DNA from: Competibacter_A sp002352125
GTDB taxonomy: Bacteria; Pseudomonadota; Gammaproteobacteria; Competibacterales; Competibacteraceae
Reading direction: 5' to 3'
DNA: 64,000 nucleotides
NCBI GenBank assembly: GCA_035441325.1
Contig: DAOROA010000007.1
Location: forward strand, 30,366 to 94,365
Under the pieces are notes generated by a model. It was given only the letters and a program-made list of their open reading frames with translations. It did no database searches and was not told the origin of the DNA. Positions 54,601-62,683 of this stretch are shown here, in pieces (within the stretch, counting starts at the first letter, position 1; each line of letters starts with the position of its first letter). The position numbers and the translations under genes were made by a program.

Positions 54601-55083
54601 ATGCCCATCGAACTGAAGTTGTTGTTGCTGGTAGTGATCGCCAACGGTGTGCCCGTCGTTGCCGCGGCGATCTGCGGCCATTGGGGTGCTAAGCCTCTGG
54701 ACGGTGGCCGGTTGCTGACGGACGGGCGGCGTTTGCTGGGCGATTCGAAAACTTGGCGCGGTGTATGGTTGGCGCTGCTGGCGACGGGCGCGGGCGCCAT
54801 ATTGCTGGAGTTGCCGGCGGTGGCGGGGTTGGTGGTCGGCACCGCCGCCATGCTGGGCGATTTGCTGTCGAGCTTTGTCAAGCGTCGCTTGGGCGTGCCA
54901 TCCAGCGGCATGGCGCTAGGCTTGGATCAAATTCCCGAGGCGCTGCTGCCGCTGCTGGTGGTCGCCGGCGAGTTCGGGCTGACTTGGCCGGCTATCGGTT
55001 GGACGGTGGCCGGTTTTGTTGCCCTGGAACTCGGTTTGTCGCCCGTATTTTTCCGGCTGGGCATCCGCAACCGGCCCTACTGA
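54601..55083 (+). CDS. CDP-archaeol synthase-like membrane protein
   Basis: A 160-residue protein with about four to five membrane helices, resembling the CarS/CDP-archaeol synthase family of CTP:phosphatidate-type cytidylyltransferases. Diagnostic segments are L-G-D-S-K-T-W-R-G (about 46-54), G-D-L-L-S-S-F-V-K-R-R-L-G (about 86-98) and L-D-Q-I-P-E-A-L-L-P (about 108-117). Bacteria that make ester lipids often carry such a gene, and its substrate there is unsettled. Its end overlaps the convergent phosphoesterase gene by seven bases. Confidence 0.85.
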   Translation: MPIELKLLLLVVIANGVPVVAAAICGHWGAKPLDGGRLLTDGRRLLGDSKTWRGVWLALLATGAGAILLELPAVAGLVVGTAAMLGDLLSSFVKRRLGVPSSGMALGLDQIPEALLPLLVVAGEFGLTWPAIGWTVAGFVALELGLSPVFFRLGIRNRPY

Positions 55084-56105
55084 ACGGGTTGGACCCGTAG
55101 ATGGTGCAGGGTGATTTCCGGCGGGCAGTTATAGCGAACCCCGACCACCGAGGCGCCAGACCCGGTCGAGGTATAGCCTTGCATGGTGTGATAGCGCCAA
55201 GCGCCTCGGCAAAAGCGCCGTGGGCAGTCGGCGTTGGTCATCAGCGCGATCCCGCCGGGCAAGCAAATTTGTCCGCCGTGGGTGTGGCCGCTCAGCATCA
55301 GGTCGAAATTGGCGTGTGCCGCGTGCCGGTAAGTTTCCGGCGAATGCGACAGCAGGATAGACACCTCTTCCGGTGGAACATGATCGGCGGCTTTGTCGAA
55401 GTTATCCACCTGATAGTAGTGCGGATCGTCGATGCCGGCCAAGTGAATGCGCGCTCCGTCGCGCTCCAAAATCACGGCTTCGTTGAGCAGCAGGGTAATT
55501 TCGAGCGCCTCGATTCCGGGGACCATGCGGATGGAATCGTGGTTACCCAGAATGGCGTAGACCGGACCTCGCAGATGCGGCCGCACTGTGGCCAACGCCG
55601 CGATGGCAGCGTCGAAATCGCCGTAGGTCTTAGCCCGGAAGTCGCCGGTCATCGCGCAGGCATCGTAATCCACTTGCCGCAAACACTCGATCAGCGCGGC
55701 AGGGTAAGCGTCGTCCATGTCCAGGTGCAAATCGCTCAACTGCAACAAGGTGAAACCGTCGAACGCTTCGGGCAATTCGGGAATGACTACCTCGTTGTGA
55801 TGGATTTGGATGGCGGTGGCGTTACGCAAACCCCGGCGGTACAGCCCCAAGCTGCGCAAAGTCAAGCGGATAAGAGAGCGAATCGAGTACCAGTTCTCGA
55901 TGTGGAAGAAAGTCCGGCCTCGACCGAAAATCTGCGTGGCGTGATCGGCCTCGATGCCGAGCCGTTGTTGTAGGTGAACCCGCCCGATTCGTTTTTCCAG
56001 TCGTTTGAGTTCCACGGTTTCGCGGTCCACGACCACCCCTCTTGACGGACGCAAACCGGCAGCTTTGGACTGAGGAGGGCCACCTTGAGCCGACGAGTGT
56101 TTCAT
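55077..56105 (-). CDS. Metallophosphoesterase, YkuE-like
   Basis: Calcineurin-type phosphoesterase of 342 residues. ATG 56105 is chosen because GGGAGA lies eight bases upstream. Metal-site motifs in order: L-S-D-L-H-L-D, M-T-G-D-F, L-G-N-H-D, L-S-H-S-P and S-G-H-T-H-G-G-Q. The N-terminal 90 residues are Arg/Lys-rich with an amphipathic stretch (S-I-R-S-L-I-R-L-T-L-R-S-L-G-L-Y-R-R), which may place it at the membrane. YkuE-type enzymes act on lipid-linked or other phosphate esters; the substrate is unknown. Confidence 0.88.
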   Translation of the reverse strand: MKHSSAQGGPPQSKAAGLRPSRGVVVDRETVELKRLEKRIGRVHLQQRLGIEADHATQIFGRGRTFFHIENWYSIRSLIRLTLRSLGLYRRGLRNATAIQIHHNEVVIPELPEAFDGFTLLQLSDLHLDMDDAYPAALIECLRQVDYDACAMTGDFRAKTYGDFDAAIAALATVRPHLRGPVYAILGNHDSIRMVPGIEALEITLLLNEAVILERDGARIHLAGIDDPHYYQVDNFDKAADHVPPEEVSILLSHSPETYRHAAHANFDLMLSGHTHGGQICLPGGIALMTNADCPRRFCRGAWRYHTMQGYTSTGSGASVVGVRYNCPPEITLHHLRVQPVQ

Positions 56106-56293
56106 GGCGAATTCTCCCGAGCGGCCGCGTTCATCTTGAACCGGCAAGATGTTGTTGTCCGAAAATTTATGTCGAGAAGTACGCCCTAATTCGATTCAAG
56201 ATTCTTGCCATTTGCGCGGCTTCGTCAGTCGCGGTACCTGCCGGGCTAGCGATCGGATTGGATTGAACGGTGCTGGACGGAGAATGCGCTGGG

Positions 56294-56394
56294 GTTAAAG
56301 CCGCTGCCGCAAAACGTCTTCGGTTCCGGTTCCGGCAACGGTGGCGGGGAGTAGCGCTGGACGATGTTAAAGCCGCTGCCGCAAAACGTCTTCG
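56294..56394. repeat. 29-base direct repeat duplicating the 3' end of the alcohol dehydrogenase gene
   Basis: Positions 56294-56322 and 56366-56394 are identical, 72 bases apart. The right copy encodes the last eight residues (E-D-V-L-R-Q-R-L) and stop of the dehydrogenase on the minus strand; the left copy is a detached duplicate just downstream. Confidence 0.85.
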
Positions 56395-57554
56395 ATTTCG
56401 GTATCGTGGAGAACGAGGGGATTGGTTTTCATGCTGCTGCCGCGCGAGTGGGCGACGATATGGGCGAAATCGTTTTCCCGAATCCCGTAGAGACTCAATT
56501 TTGGCAGAGCCAGCCGTTCGGTCCAGCCGTCCAGCAGCGTCAGCAGCGCAGTGTGCGATTCTTCGGCATTGGCGTAATGCCGTCCGTACAAGATATCCCC
56601 AGCCCGGGCATACTTGCGCCAGGAAGGGTTATCGGGATCGCGCGCTCGCAGCGCGGCCAGGTTGACGCGCGTGGCAGCTCCGACCAAGGTGCCGCAAACC
56701 ACGCCGTGCGGAATCGGAAAGAATGCGCCCAGCGGAGAGGCCAAGCCATGCACTGACCCCAAGCCGGTTTGCGCCAGACAGACGCCAGACAACAGCGCCG
56801 CATAAGCCATGCGCGAACGGCCGGCAGCGGCTTGGTCGCCGCCTTCGTACCAAGCAAACAGACCTTCTCGCACCGCTTTCAAGCCGCTTTCCGCCAATGC
56901 GTCGGTGAAAACGTTGGCCTTGGTGGAGACGTAGGATTCCAGCAGTTGCGTGAGCGCGTCCATCGCGTTCGCGGCGATTTGCGGCTTGGGACAGCTTGCG
57001 AGCAGGTCCGGATCGAGCAGGGCGTATTCCGGAACCAGCAGGTCGTGCCGGAAAGATTTCTTGAAACCCTCGGAGCCGCGCTTGCTGAGTACGGCGTTTT
57101 TGGTCGCTTCGCTGCCGGTGCCGGCGGTGGTGGGGACGGCGATGAACGGTGTGGCCGGGCCGTGATAGGGTTTTTCCGGTCCGACTCCTTCCAGGTAGTT
57201 CATGACCGAATCGCCGGCCGGTAGCAAACCTGCTATCGCCTTGGCGGCGTCCAGCACGCTGCCGCCGCCGATGCCGATGACGACCGTAATGTCTTTATCG
57301 TGAAACTGCCGGACCGCTTCATCCACGAGTTGCGGTGAAGGTTCGTCCCCCACCCTCGTTTGTTCCCAATCGATACCGGCTTTCTCCAATGCCGCCAGCA
57401 ACATCGGCCAATGGGGCGAATCCACGAACGAACGCTGGCCGGTGACCAGCAACGCGCGATTGCCGTATTGCGCGATCAGGCCAGGGAGTTTTTTGATGCT
57501 GCCAGCGCCAAATTCGATACGGGGCAGGCGAGCGATGGAGAAAGGGGCGATCAT
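56367..57554 (-). CDS. Iron-containing alcohol dehydrogenase
   Basis: Group III NAD(P)-dependent dehydrogenase, 395 residues. The N-terminal domain contains I-G-I-G-G-G-S-V-L-D-A-A-K-A-I (about 93-107) and P-T-T-A-G-T-G-S-E-A-T (about 140-150). Iron ligands are in the D-A-L-T-Q-L-L-E-S-Y region and in V-H-G-L-A-S-P-L-G-A-F-F-P-I-P-H-G-V, with a later D-I-L-Y-G-R-H-Y. Substrate specificity cannot be read from sequence. It follows the malyl-CoA lyase gene by 60 bases, separated by a palindrome, and may share its transcript. Confidence 0.9.
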   Translation of the reverse strand: MIAPFSIARLPRIEFGAGSIKKLPGLIAQYGNRALLVTGQRSFVDSPHWPMLLAALEKAGIDWEQTRVGDEPSPQLVDEAVRQFHDKDITVVIGIGGGSVLDAAKAIAGLLPAGDSVMNYLEGVGPEKPYHGPATPFIAVPTTAGTGSEATKNAVLSKRGSEGFKKSFRHDLLVPEYALLDPDLLASCPKPQIAANAMDALTQLLESYVSTKANVFTDALAESGLKAVREGLFAWYEGGDQAAAGRSRMAYAALLSGVCLAQTGLGSVHGLASPLGAFFPIPHGVVCGTLVGAATRVNLAALRARDPDNPSWRKYARAGDILYGRHYANAEESHTALLTLLDGWTERLALPKLSLYGIRENDFAHIVAHSRGSSMKTNPLVLHDTEIEDVLRQRL

Positions 57555-57574
57555 GGGAGCCTTCCACGTTAATT

Positions 57575-57597
57575 CCCCTCTCCCTCCGGGAGAGGGG
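57575..57597. repeat. Palindromic intergenic element
   Basis: Ten-base perfect stem (CCCCTCTCCC against GGGAGAGGGG) with a TCC loop, between the lyase and dehydrogenase genes. There is no T run. Palindromes of this type recur between genes in many proteobacteria, so it is more likely a mobile or REP-like intergenic repeat than a terminator. Confidence 0.7.
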
Positions 57598-57614
57598 TTG
57601 GAGGTGAGGGCGAT

Positions 57615-58667
57615 TCAGAACCCGTATAACGCCTTGTATTCCAGATCGCGGCTGGCGATGAGCTGAGCGAGATTGAGGACGACCTTGCACTGTTTCCAGG
57701 TCGCATCGTCCTGCATCTTGCCGTCGATCATCACCGCACCGCTGCCGTCGGGCATGGCTTCGACGACGCGCTTGGCCCAGGCGACTTCCTCCGGTTTCGG
57801 GCTGAACACCCGCTTGGCGATGGCGATCTGGTTCGGATGCAGCGACCAGGTGCCGACGCAGCCCATGAGATAAGCGTTGCGGAACTGGTCTTCGCAGGCC
57901 ACCAGGTCGGCGATGTCGCCGAACGGCCCATAGAAGGGCAGGGCGCCGACGCTGACGCAGGCATCCACCATTCGGCCGATGGTGTAGTGCCACAAGTCTT
58001 GCTGTGCGGTGAGGCGGGGGGCATCGGGGTTGTTGGGATCGGGGTCGGTGCGCACCAGGTAATCGGGATGACCGCCGCCGACCCGGGTGGTCTTCATCCG
58101 GCGCGAGGCGGCCAAATCGGCGGGACCGAGGCTCATGCCTTGCATCCGGGGGCTGGCGTTGGCGATGTCTTCGACGTTGGCCACGCCGAGCGCGGTTTCC
58201 AGAATGGCGTGAAGCATCAGCGGTTTTTTCACGCCGTACTTGGCTTCCAGTTGCGCCAGCAGTTGGTCGGCGAAGTAAATATCCCACGGTCCCTGGACCT
58301 TGGGCAGCATGATCACGTCCAGCTTGTCGCCGATTTCGCCGACCAGCCGGATCAGGTCGTCCAGGAACCACGGACTGTCGAGGCTGTTGACGCGAGTCCA
58401 GAACTGAGTGTCGCCGAAATCGACATTCTTGCCGATCTGTACCAGCCCTTCGCGGGCGGCTTCCTTGCGATCGATCGGCACGGCGTCTTCCAAATTGCCG
58501 AGCATGATGTCCACGGTCTTGGCGATGTCCGGTACCTTGACCGCCATCTTGGCGTTGCTGGGATCGAAAAAGTGGATCATTCGCGACGGGCGAACCGGAA
58601 TCTCGCGGAGCGGTTCGGGAGCGCCGACGACCTTGGGTTTGAAGAAATCGCGGGGACTACGCAGCAT
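57615..58667 (-). CDS. mcl: Malyl-CoA / beta-methylmalyl-CoA lyase, HpcH/HpaI family
   Basis: A 350-residue CoA-ester lyase. From memory it closely resembles the Chloroflexus L-malyl-CoA/beta-methylmalyl-CoA/citramalyl-CoA lyase. Shared features are an N-terminal F-x-K-P...G-A-P-E-P-x-R-E-x-P-V-R-P, G-N-L-E-D-A-V-P (acid ligand), I-M-L-P-K-V-x-G-P-W-D-I, H-A-I-L-E-T-A, S-L-G-P-A-D-L-A-A-S-R and D-G-K-M-Q-D-D-A-T-W-K-Q. The reaction cleaves or forms malyl-CoA from glyoxylate and acetyl-CoA (or propionyl-CoA). It lies 22 bases after meaB and in the methylmalonyl-CoA mutase neighbourhood. Exact substrate range is inference. Confidence 0.87.
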   Translation of the reverse strand: MLRSPRDFFKPKVVGAPEPLREIPVRPSRMIHFFDPSNAKMAVKVPDIAKTVDIMLGNLEDAVPIDRKEAAREGLVQIGKNVDFGDTQFWTRVNSLDSPWFLDDLIRLVGEIGDKLDVIMLPKVQGPWDIYFADQLLAQLEAKYGVKKPLMLHAILETALGVANVEDIANASPRMQGMSLGPADLAASRRMKTTRVGGGHPDYLVRTDPDPNNPDAPRLTAQQDLWHYTIGRMVDACVSVGALPFYGPFGDIADLVACEDQFRNAYLMGCVGTWSLHPNQIAIAKRVFSPKPEEVAWAKRVVEAMPDGSGAVMIDGKMQDDATWKQCKVVLNLAQLIASRDLEYKALYGF

Positions 58668-58689
58668 GGTTGTATCCTCCCAGTCGATA

Positions 58690-59820
58690 TTAATGGCCTT
58701 CGTATTTATGGATCAGTTGTTGTGCGGCCACGGTCGGGGGCAAATGGCCTTCGATCACGGCATATTCTACATCGGCGCGGATACTGCCGACGCCAGCGTG
58801 GTTGAAGAAACTGGCGCGCAAGTGTTCCTCGACCATCGAGTATACCCAATCTAGGGTTTGTCGTTGCCGGCGCTTCGCAAATGCGCCGCCGGTCGTGACG
58901 TGCTGGCGGAAGTCGCCGATCACTTTCCAGATGGCATCGATGCCTTCGCTGTTGAGGGCGGAGCAGGTATAGGCTTTGGTGCGCCAGCCCTCGGTGGCGG
59001 GGGCAAGATAATGCAGTGCCCGGTTGTAGTCGGCGCGGGCGGCGTTAGCGCGGATTTTGTTATCGCCGTCGGCTTTATTGACCAGCAGTGCATCGGCCAA
59101 CTCCATGATGCCTTTTTTGATGCCCTGTAGCTCGTCGCCGGCTCCGGCGATCATCAGCAGCAGGAAGAAATCGACCATCGAACGCACCGTGGTTTCGCTC
59201 TGACCAACGCCGACGGTTTCCACCAGGATCACGTCGAAGCCAGCGGCCTCGCAGACCAGGATGGTTTCGCGGCTTTTGCGCGCCACGCCGCCCAAGGTAC
59301 CACCGGAGGGGGACGGGCGGATGAAGGCGCGCAGATCGCGCGATAGCAGCTCCATGCGAGTCTTGTCGCCGAGGATGCTACCGCGGGTGACGGTGCTGCT
59401 GGGGTCTACCGCCAATACCGCCACCTTGTGGCCCTGCGCGCACAGATGCAGGCCAAGGGCTTCGATAAAGGTGCTTTTGCCGGCACCGGGTACGCCGGTG
59501 ATGCCGACCCGGATCGAGTTGCCGGTGTGAGGCAACAGTTGTCGCAGCACCTCCTGGCCCATATCGAAGTGTGCCTTGGCGTTGCTTTCCACCAAGGTGA
59601 TGGTTTGGCCCAGGACGTTGCGGTCGCCAGCCAGCACGCCGGCCACGTATTCGTCCACCGTCAGCCGGCGGCGGCGCGGGGAGTGCTTGCGCGGTACTTC
59701 CACGCTGGCTTGGCCCAGGATGCCGTCGTGGCCGCCATCGACGCCGGCCATTACTGAGGTGGTGAATTCCTTGCCAGCATTTTTGGGAACCCAGTCGGGT
59801 TTTTGGTGTTTTTCGCTCAT
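58690..59820 (-). CDS. meaB: Methylmalonyl-CoA mutase-associated GTPase MeaB
   Basis: G3E-family P-loop GTPase that protects and reloads the adenosylcobalamin mutase. ATG 59820 gives 376 residues. Walker A is G-V-P-G-A-G-K-S-T at 109-117. D-P-S-S follows, then V-E-T-V-G-V-G-Q-S-E as the switch region, and N-K-A-D-G-D as the guanine-specificity motif. The N-terminal 50 residues are a variable extension. It is upstream of the malyl-CoA lyase on the same strand. The mutase gene is 2.9 kb further upstream, separated by an A+T-rich insert. Confidence 0.95.
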   Translation of the reverse strand: MSEKHQKPDWVPKNAGKEFTTSVMAGVDGGHDGILGQASVEVPRKHSPRRRRLTVDEYVAGVLAGDRNVLGQTITLVESNAKAHFDMGQEVLRQLLPHTGNSIRVGITGVPGAGKSTFIEALGLHLCAQGHKVAVLAVDPSSTVTRGSILGDKTRMELLSRDLRAFIRPSPSGGTLGGVARKSRETILVCEAAGFDVILVETVGVGQSETTVRSMVDFFLLLMIAGAGDELQGIKKGIMELADALLVNKADGDNKIRANAARADYNRALHYLAPATEGWRTKAYTCSALNSEGIDAIWKVIGDFRQHVTTGGAFAKRRQRQTLDWVYSMVEEHLRASFFNHAGVGSIRADVEYAVIEGHLPPTVAAQQLIHKYEGH

Positions 59821-60089
59821 GGGCAGAATCGTCACTCGCTGAGGTTGGGTAAGGCGGGAGAACCGTTCATTTTCAACGGCGTGCCCAATTTCATCGATGT
59901 GTTCGATGTATAGAGTTTTGTCGGATCGATGAGCGGATTTTTACCCTGTTAGTTTAAGAAATTGTCATAGTTTGCCAGCAACAACGTAAGTATAAATCTG
60001 GTTATGGTTTAGATCTTTCTCTAGGCCAAGCGACTTGGGTAACAGACGATGGAAATGTAAGGATTAAACATGTGGTCTGTAAGGGTGGA

Positions 60090-61090
60090 TTATGTTGAAT
60101 CATCAACAAAAGTATTAGAAATTTCTAAGAATGTTTGCTCTGTTTTTATAAAGGCATCTACGATATCTGGATCAAATTGTTTTCCTCTTTCTTTTACGAT
60201 AATTGCATAGGATTGTTCGTGAGGAAATGCTTCTTTATAACAGCGTTTACTGCGTAAAGCGTCATAAACATCGGCAAGGGCCATGATTCGAGCCGATAAA
60301 GGTATTTTATCCCCTTTTAATCCTTGTGGGTAGCCTTGACCATCCCATCTTTCATGATGAGACATGACAAGTTGAATAGCGATTCTAAGAAAAGATTCGA
60401 AACCTAGCTTTTTCTCTGCTGTTTTGAGAATATTTGCTCCGAATTCGCAATGTTGCTTTATGATTTCGAATTCTTCCGTAGTCAGCTTTCCATTTTTTTT
60501 AATATTGAGTCTGGAATTCCAACCTTACCAATATCATGTAGAGGGGCTGATTTTACAATATCGAAAATATATCTTTCGGTAAGGTAGGAGTTATATTTTG
60601 GCATATAGCTGAGCTCTCTTGCCAATGCGCCGACATACTGCGATGTTCTTTCTAAGTGCTTTCCAGTTTCTTGATCTCTGATTTCAGCCAGATAAGCCAA
60701 CGTAAATATAGTGACATCTTCGGTTTGGTGTAATTGTTCGTTTTGTTTGATTATCTTTTCGTGTTTTTGCTTGATTGATGAGAGCATGCCGGTCTGTAGT
60801 GTGATGTCGATCAGTACAAATACAGCTCCAAAGAAAAATATGATCCCGGTAAGCAGCTCACTAATAATTGGAATGCTGTAACATAATGAAATAAATACGA
60901 TTAGATATCCAGCTAGAAAAAGACCTGTCAATGAATAATAAACTTTACACCATCGATTTCCTAGCGCTTCTTCGCTTTCTAGGAGGGTTTGGGTTAATCG
61001 ACATACAGAGTAATATTTGACCATGCCGATCAACATCACTATTGTGCCTATTGCAACGAGCGATAATGTTAATACTTTGATCTCGATCAA
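60090..61090 (-). pseudogene. Membrane HD-GYP phosphodiesterase gene, frameshifted at a poly-A run
   Basis: Two pieces in different phases. The 5' piece (61090-60482) has two to three N-terminal membrane helices, a coiled coil, and the start of an HD-GYP domain ending L-H-D-I-G-K-V-G-I-P-D-S-I-L-K-K. The 3' piece (to 60090) continues N-G-K-L-T-T-E-E-F-E-I-I-K-Q-H and H-H-E-R-W-D-G-Q-G-Y-P. The switch occurs at eight consecutive A (minus strand, 60492-60499); nine would restore the frame. HD-GYP proteins hydrolyse cyclic-di-GMP. It may be a sequencing error, a phase-variable tract, or expressed by slippage, since A-AAA-AAA is a classic -1 slippery site. A+T-rich relative to neighbours. Confidence 0.85.
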
Positions 61091-61179
61091 CGTGAAAGCC
61101 TCGGATTTTCAATGAAAAAGATCAGGTATGCCTCGGGGTGGTACAGAATAAAACTTTTTTAAAAAGGCTTTTTTAGGCG

Positions 61180-61731
61180 TAAGTCCAAAACCAGCCGATT
61201 GTGGAGCTATTCAATTGTGAGTGAACTTTCGGAAACTATTTACTCAATTTATCTAACACGTTCAAAAGCTCAAAACATGTTTTTTCGATCATGGTTCTTG
61301 ATTAGGTTGAGTATTATTGCCACAATGTTTAGCAATTAATTTCCTTGCTATATGCACAAGCTCCGTAGGTATTTCCATCACAGCCTGAGTTTGATCTTGG
61401 AGAGTAGCCGCGTCTTCGGCAACCGCTTCGTTTTCAATCTGTGCATTCATAATGCGCAATAACTTTCCGAACTTGTTGTTCATCCCAGTCAGGAGCAGTC
61501 AAATAGCTTATAACCGATGTTTCAAGGTGCAATTTCGGCATCATAGTTTTATCGAAACGGGTTGACTCCTAACTGCCTCTACAATTAACTCAGCCAAGTA
61601 GGGTACGCATCCCGCATCATCATTCACCGCATCGGTAATCATCGTGCAATAGTGCGGGTTAAGATGTGAGTCCGTAACCCGCCGATTGTGGAGTCGCTCA
61701 ATTCCGGCGGATTACGCTGCGTTAGCCCGCC
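61180..61731. repeat. Imperfect repeat pair plus palindrome around a small ORF
   Basis: Copies at 61180-61216 and 61667-61704 share the core GCCGATTGTGGAG and flanking AGTCC and TCAATT. The second copy runs into an imperfect palindrome at 61706-61731 (GGCGGATTACGC...GCCCGCC). The latter is the kind of intergenic element (GGCGGATTACGCTGCG) seen dispersed in many gammaproteobacterial genomes. They bracket the small ORF 61289-61483. Confidence 0.65.
61289..61483 (-). CDS. Hypothetical small protein, 64 residues
   Basis: Begins M-N-N-K-F-G-K-L-L-R-I-M; acidic and helical in the middle (Q-I-E-N-E-A-V-A-E-D-A-A), ending in a polar tail. No good Shine-Dalgarno is seen before the ATG, and no family is recognised. 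The repeat-flanked setting and even composition make it possible but unproven. Confidence 0.4.
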   Translation of the reverse strand: MNNKFGKLLRIMNAQIENEAVAEDAATLQDQTQAVMEIPTELVHIARKLIAKHCGNNTQPNQEP

Positions 61732-61749
61732 CTACGCGCTATATATCTT

Positions 61750-62379
61750 TCAACGCGTTGTGAACCACCAAACAAGAAGTGAAGAGATAGTTCCTGCTAA
61801 AAGCCCTAAAAAAAATTCTATGCTTTTATGAGATATGGCTAACCAAAAACCTCTGCGCCTAGCCCAATTTAGTTTTTCATGTAGGAAAAACTCTTGATGA
61901 AATTTCACACAATCAGCGTAAACATTTTCCCATACTTCAAAAGCTGGTACAGCTCCATTTTTATCAGGTTGGCCTTCCATTTGTCTTGCCTTTGTGGCTT
62001 TTTTTCTTATTTCATTGAAGAATGAGTGGAGTTTTCGGTCAAAATCTCCATTGTCAATAACGCTAGTATCAATAGAGCATAGCTCTTTATATTGATCAGC
62101 TATCTCTTTGAATTTTATTTTAAAGGCATCCAAGCAAGCACGTTTGAAGTGACTGTAAGCTTTTGCAACCACTTCTTGTTCTTTTTCGGAGTAGAACCAT
62201 TGGCGTGATAAATGATCAAGGGCTGCGTTAAATTCAAATAGCATCTCGACTGGAATTTCATTGCGAGTTTGTACAGAAGCATACAAAAGCTTAACATACT
62301 CATGATAAAATTCAAAAAGCTGTGTAAGATTAGTAGGACGGCCTTTGTCCCAAGTAATCTTATTGACCTCCACTGTCAT
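61750..62379 (-). CDS. Hypothetical helical protein with C-terminal membrane anchor
   Basis: A 209-residue protein, mostly charged helices (for example Y-S-E-K-E-Q-E-V-V-A-K-A-Y-S-H-F-K-R-A-C near 65-85). One hydrophobic segment at the extreme C-terminus (about 187-206, F-F-L-G-L-L-A-G-T-I-S-S-L-L-V-W-W-F) suggests a tail-anchored cytoplasmic protein. Its ATG overlaps the stop of the upstream gene (ATGA, 62376-62379), so the two form a coupled pair. Family unknown; composition is A+T-rich compared with the mutase gene. A small effector or defence pair is conceivable but not shown. Confidence 0.7.
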   Translation of the reverse strand: MTVEVNKITWDKGRPTNLTQLFEFYHEYVKLLYASVQTRNEIPVEMLFEFNAALDHLSRQWFYSEKEQEVVAKAYSHFKRACLDAFKIKFKEIADQYKELCSIDTSVIDNGDFDRKLHSFFNEIRKKATKARQMEGQPDKNGAVPAFEVWENVYADCVKFHQEFFLHEKLNWARRRGFWLAISHKSIEFFLGLLAGTISSLLVWWFTTR

Positions 62380-62606
62380 TTAAGTACCTCGTCTAATTGG
62401 GACTCAATTTTCTCTCTACTTATAGTGCAGTTTCCAAGGACGTTTCCTCTACCAATGATGGGGAAGAGGGAAGGAAATAGCATACGCCGATTAAATTTCT
62501 TTTCGGTTATTCTACGGCGTTCGTCAATAGGCATATTACGGAGAGAACTGACAGACTCCCCTGTTACTTCCTCGATTACCTTTTCGAATTCGTTCTTGGC
62601 TACCAC
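62376..62606 (-). CDS. Hypothetical small protein coupled to the tail-anchored protein
   Basis: I take GTG 62606 (AAAGAG about eight bases upstream) giving 76 residues. The frame is open to 62669, but those codons lie in a palindromic element. It has an N-terminal helix F-E-K-V-I-E-E-V-T-G-E-S-V, then I-D-E-R-R-R-I-T-E-K-K, F-P-I-I-G-R-G-N-V-L-G-N and a C-terminal helix. I have an impression of similar short proteins ending G-R-G-N-V-L-x(n)-E in bacteria, but cannot name a family. Coupled to the following 209-residue gene. Confidence 0.6.
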   Translation of the reverse strand: MVAKNEFEKVIEEVTGESVSSLRNMPIDERRRITEKKFNRRMLFPSLFPIIGRGNVLGNCTISREKIESQLDEVLK

Positions 62607-62643
62607 GGATATAGGCTCTTTCTTATATTTTGAAGTTAAAGCC

Positions 62644-62664
62644 GGGGTGGGCATTGCCCACCCC
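62644..62664. repeat. Palindrome downstream of methylmalonyl-CoA mutase
   Basis: GGGGTGGGCA-T-TGCCCACCCC, a perfect inverted repeat of ten bases per arm, 20 bases after the mutase stop. On the minus strand it is followed by GGCTTTAAC, a poor T run. It could act as a weak terminator or RNA end stabiliser, and it marks one edge of the A+T-rich insert. Confidence 0.7.
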
Positions 62665-62683
62665 GCCATCCCTCACCTCACCC

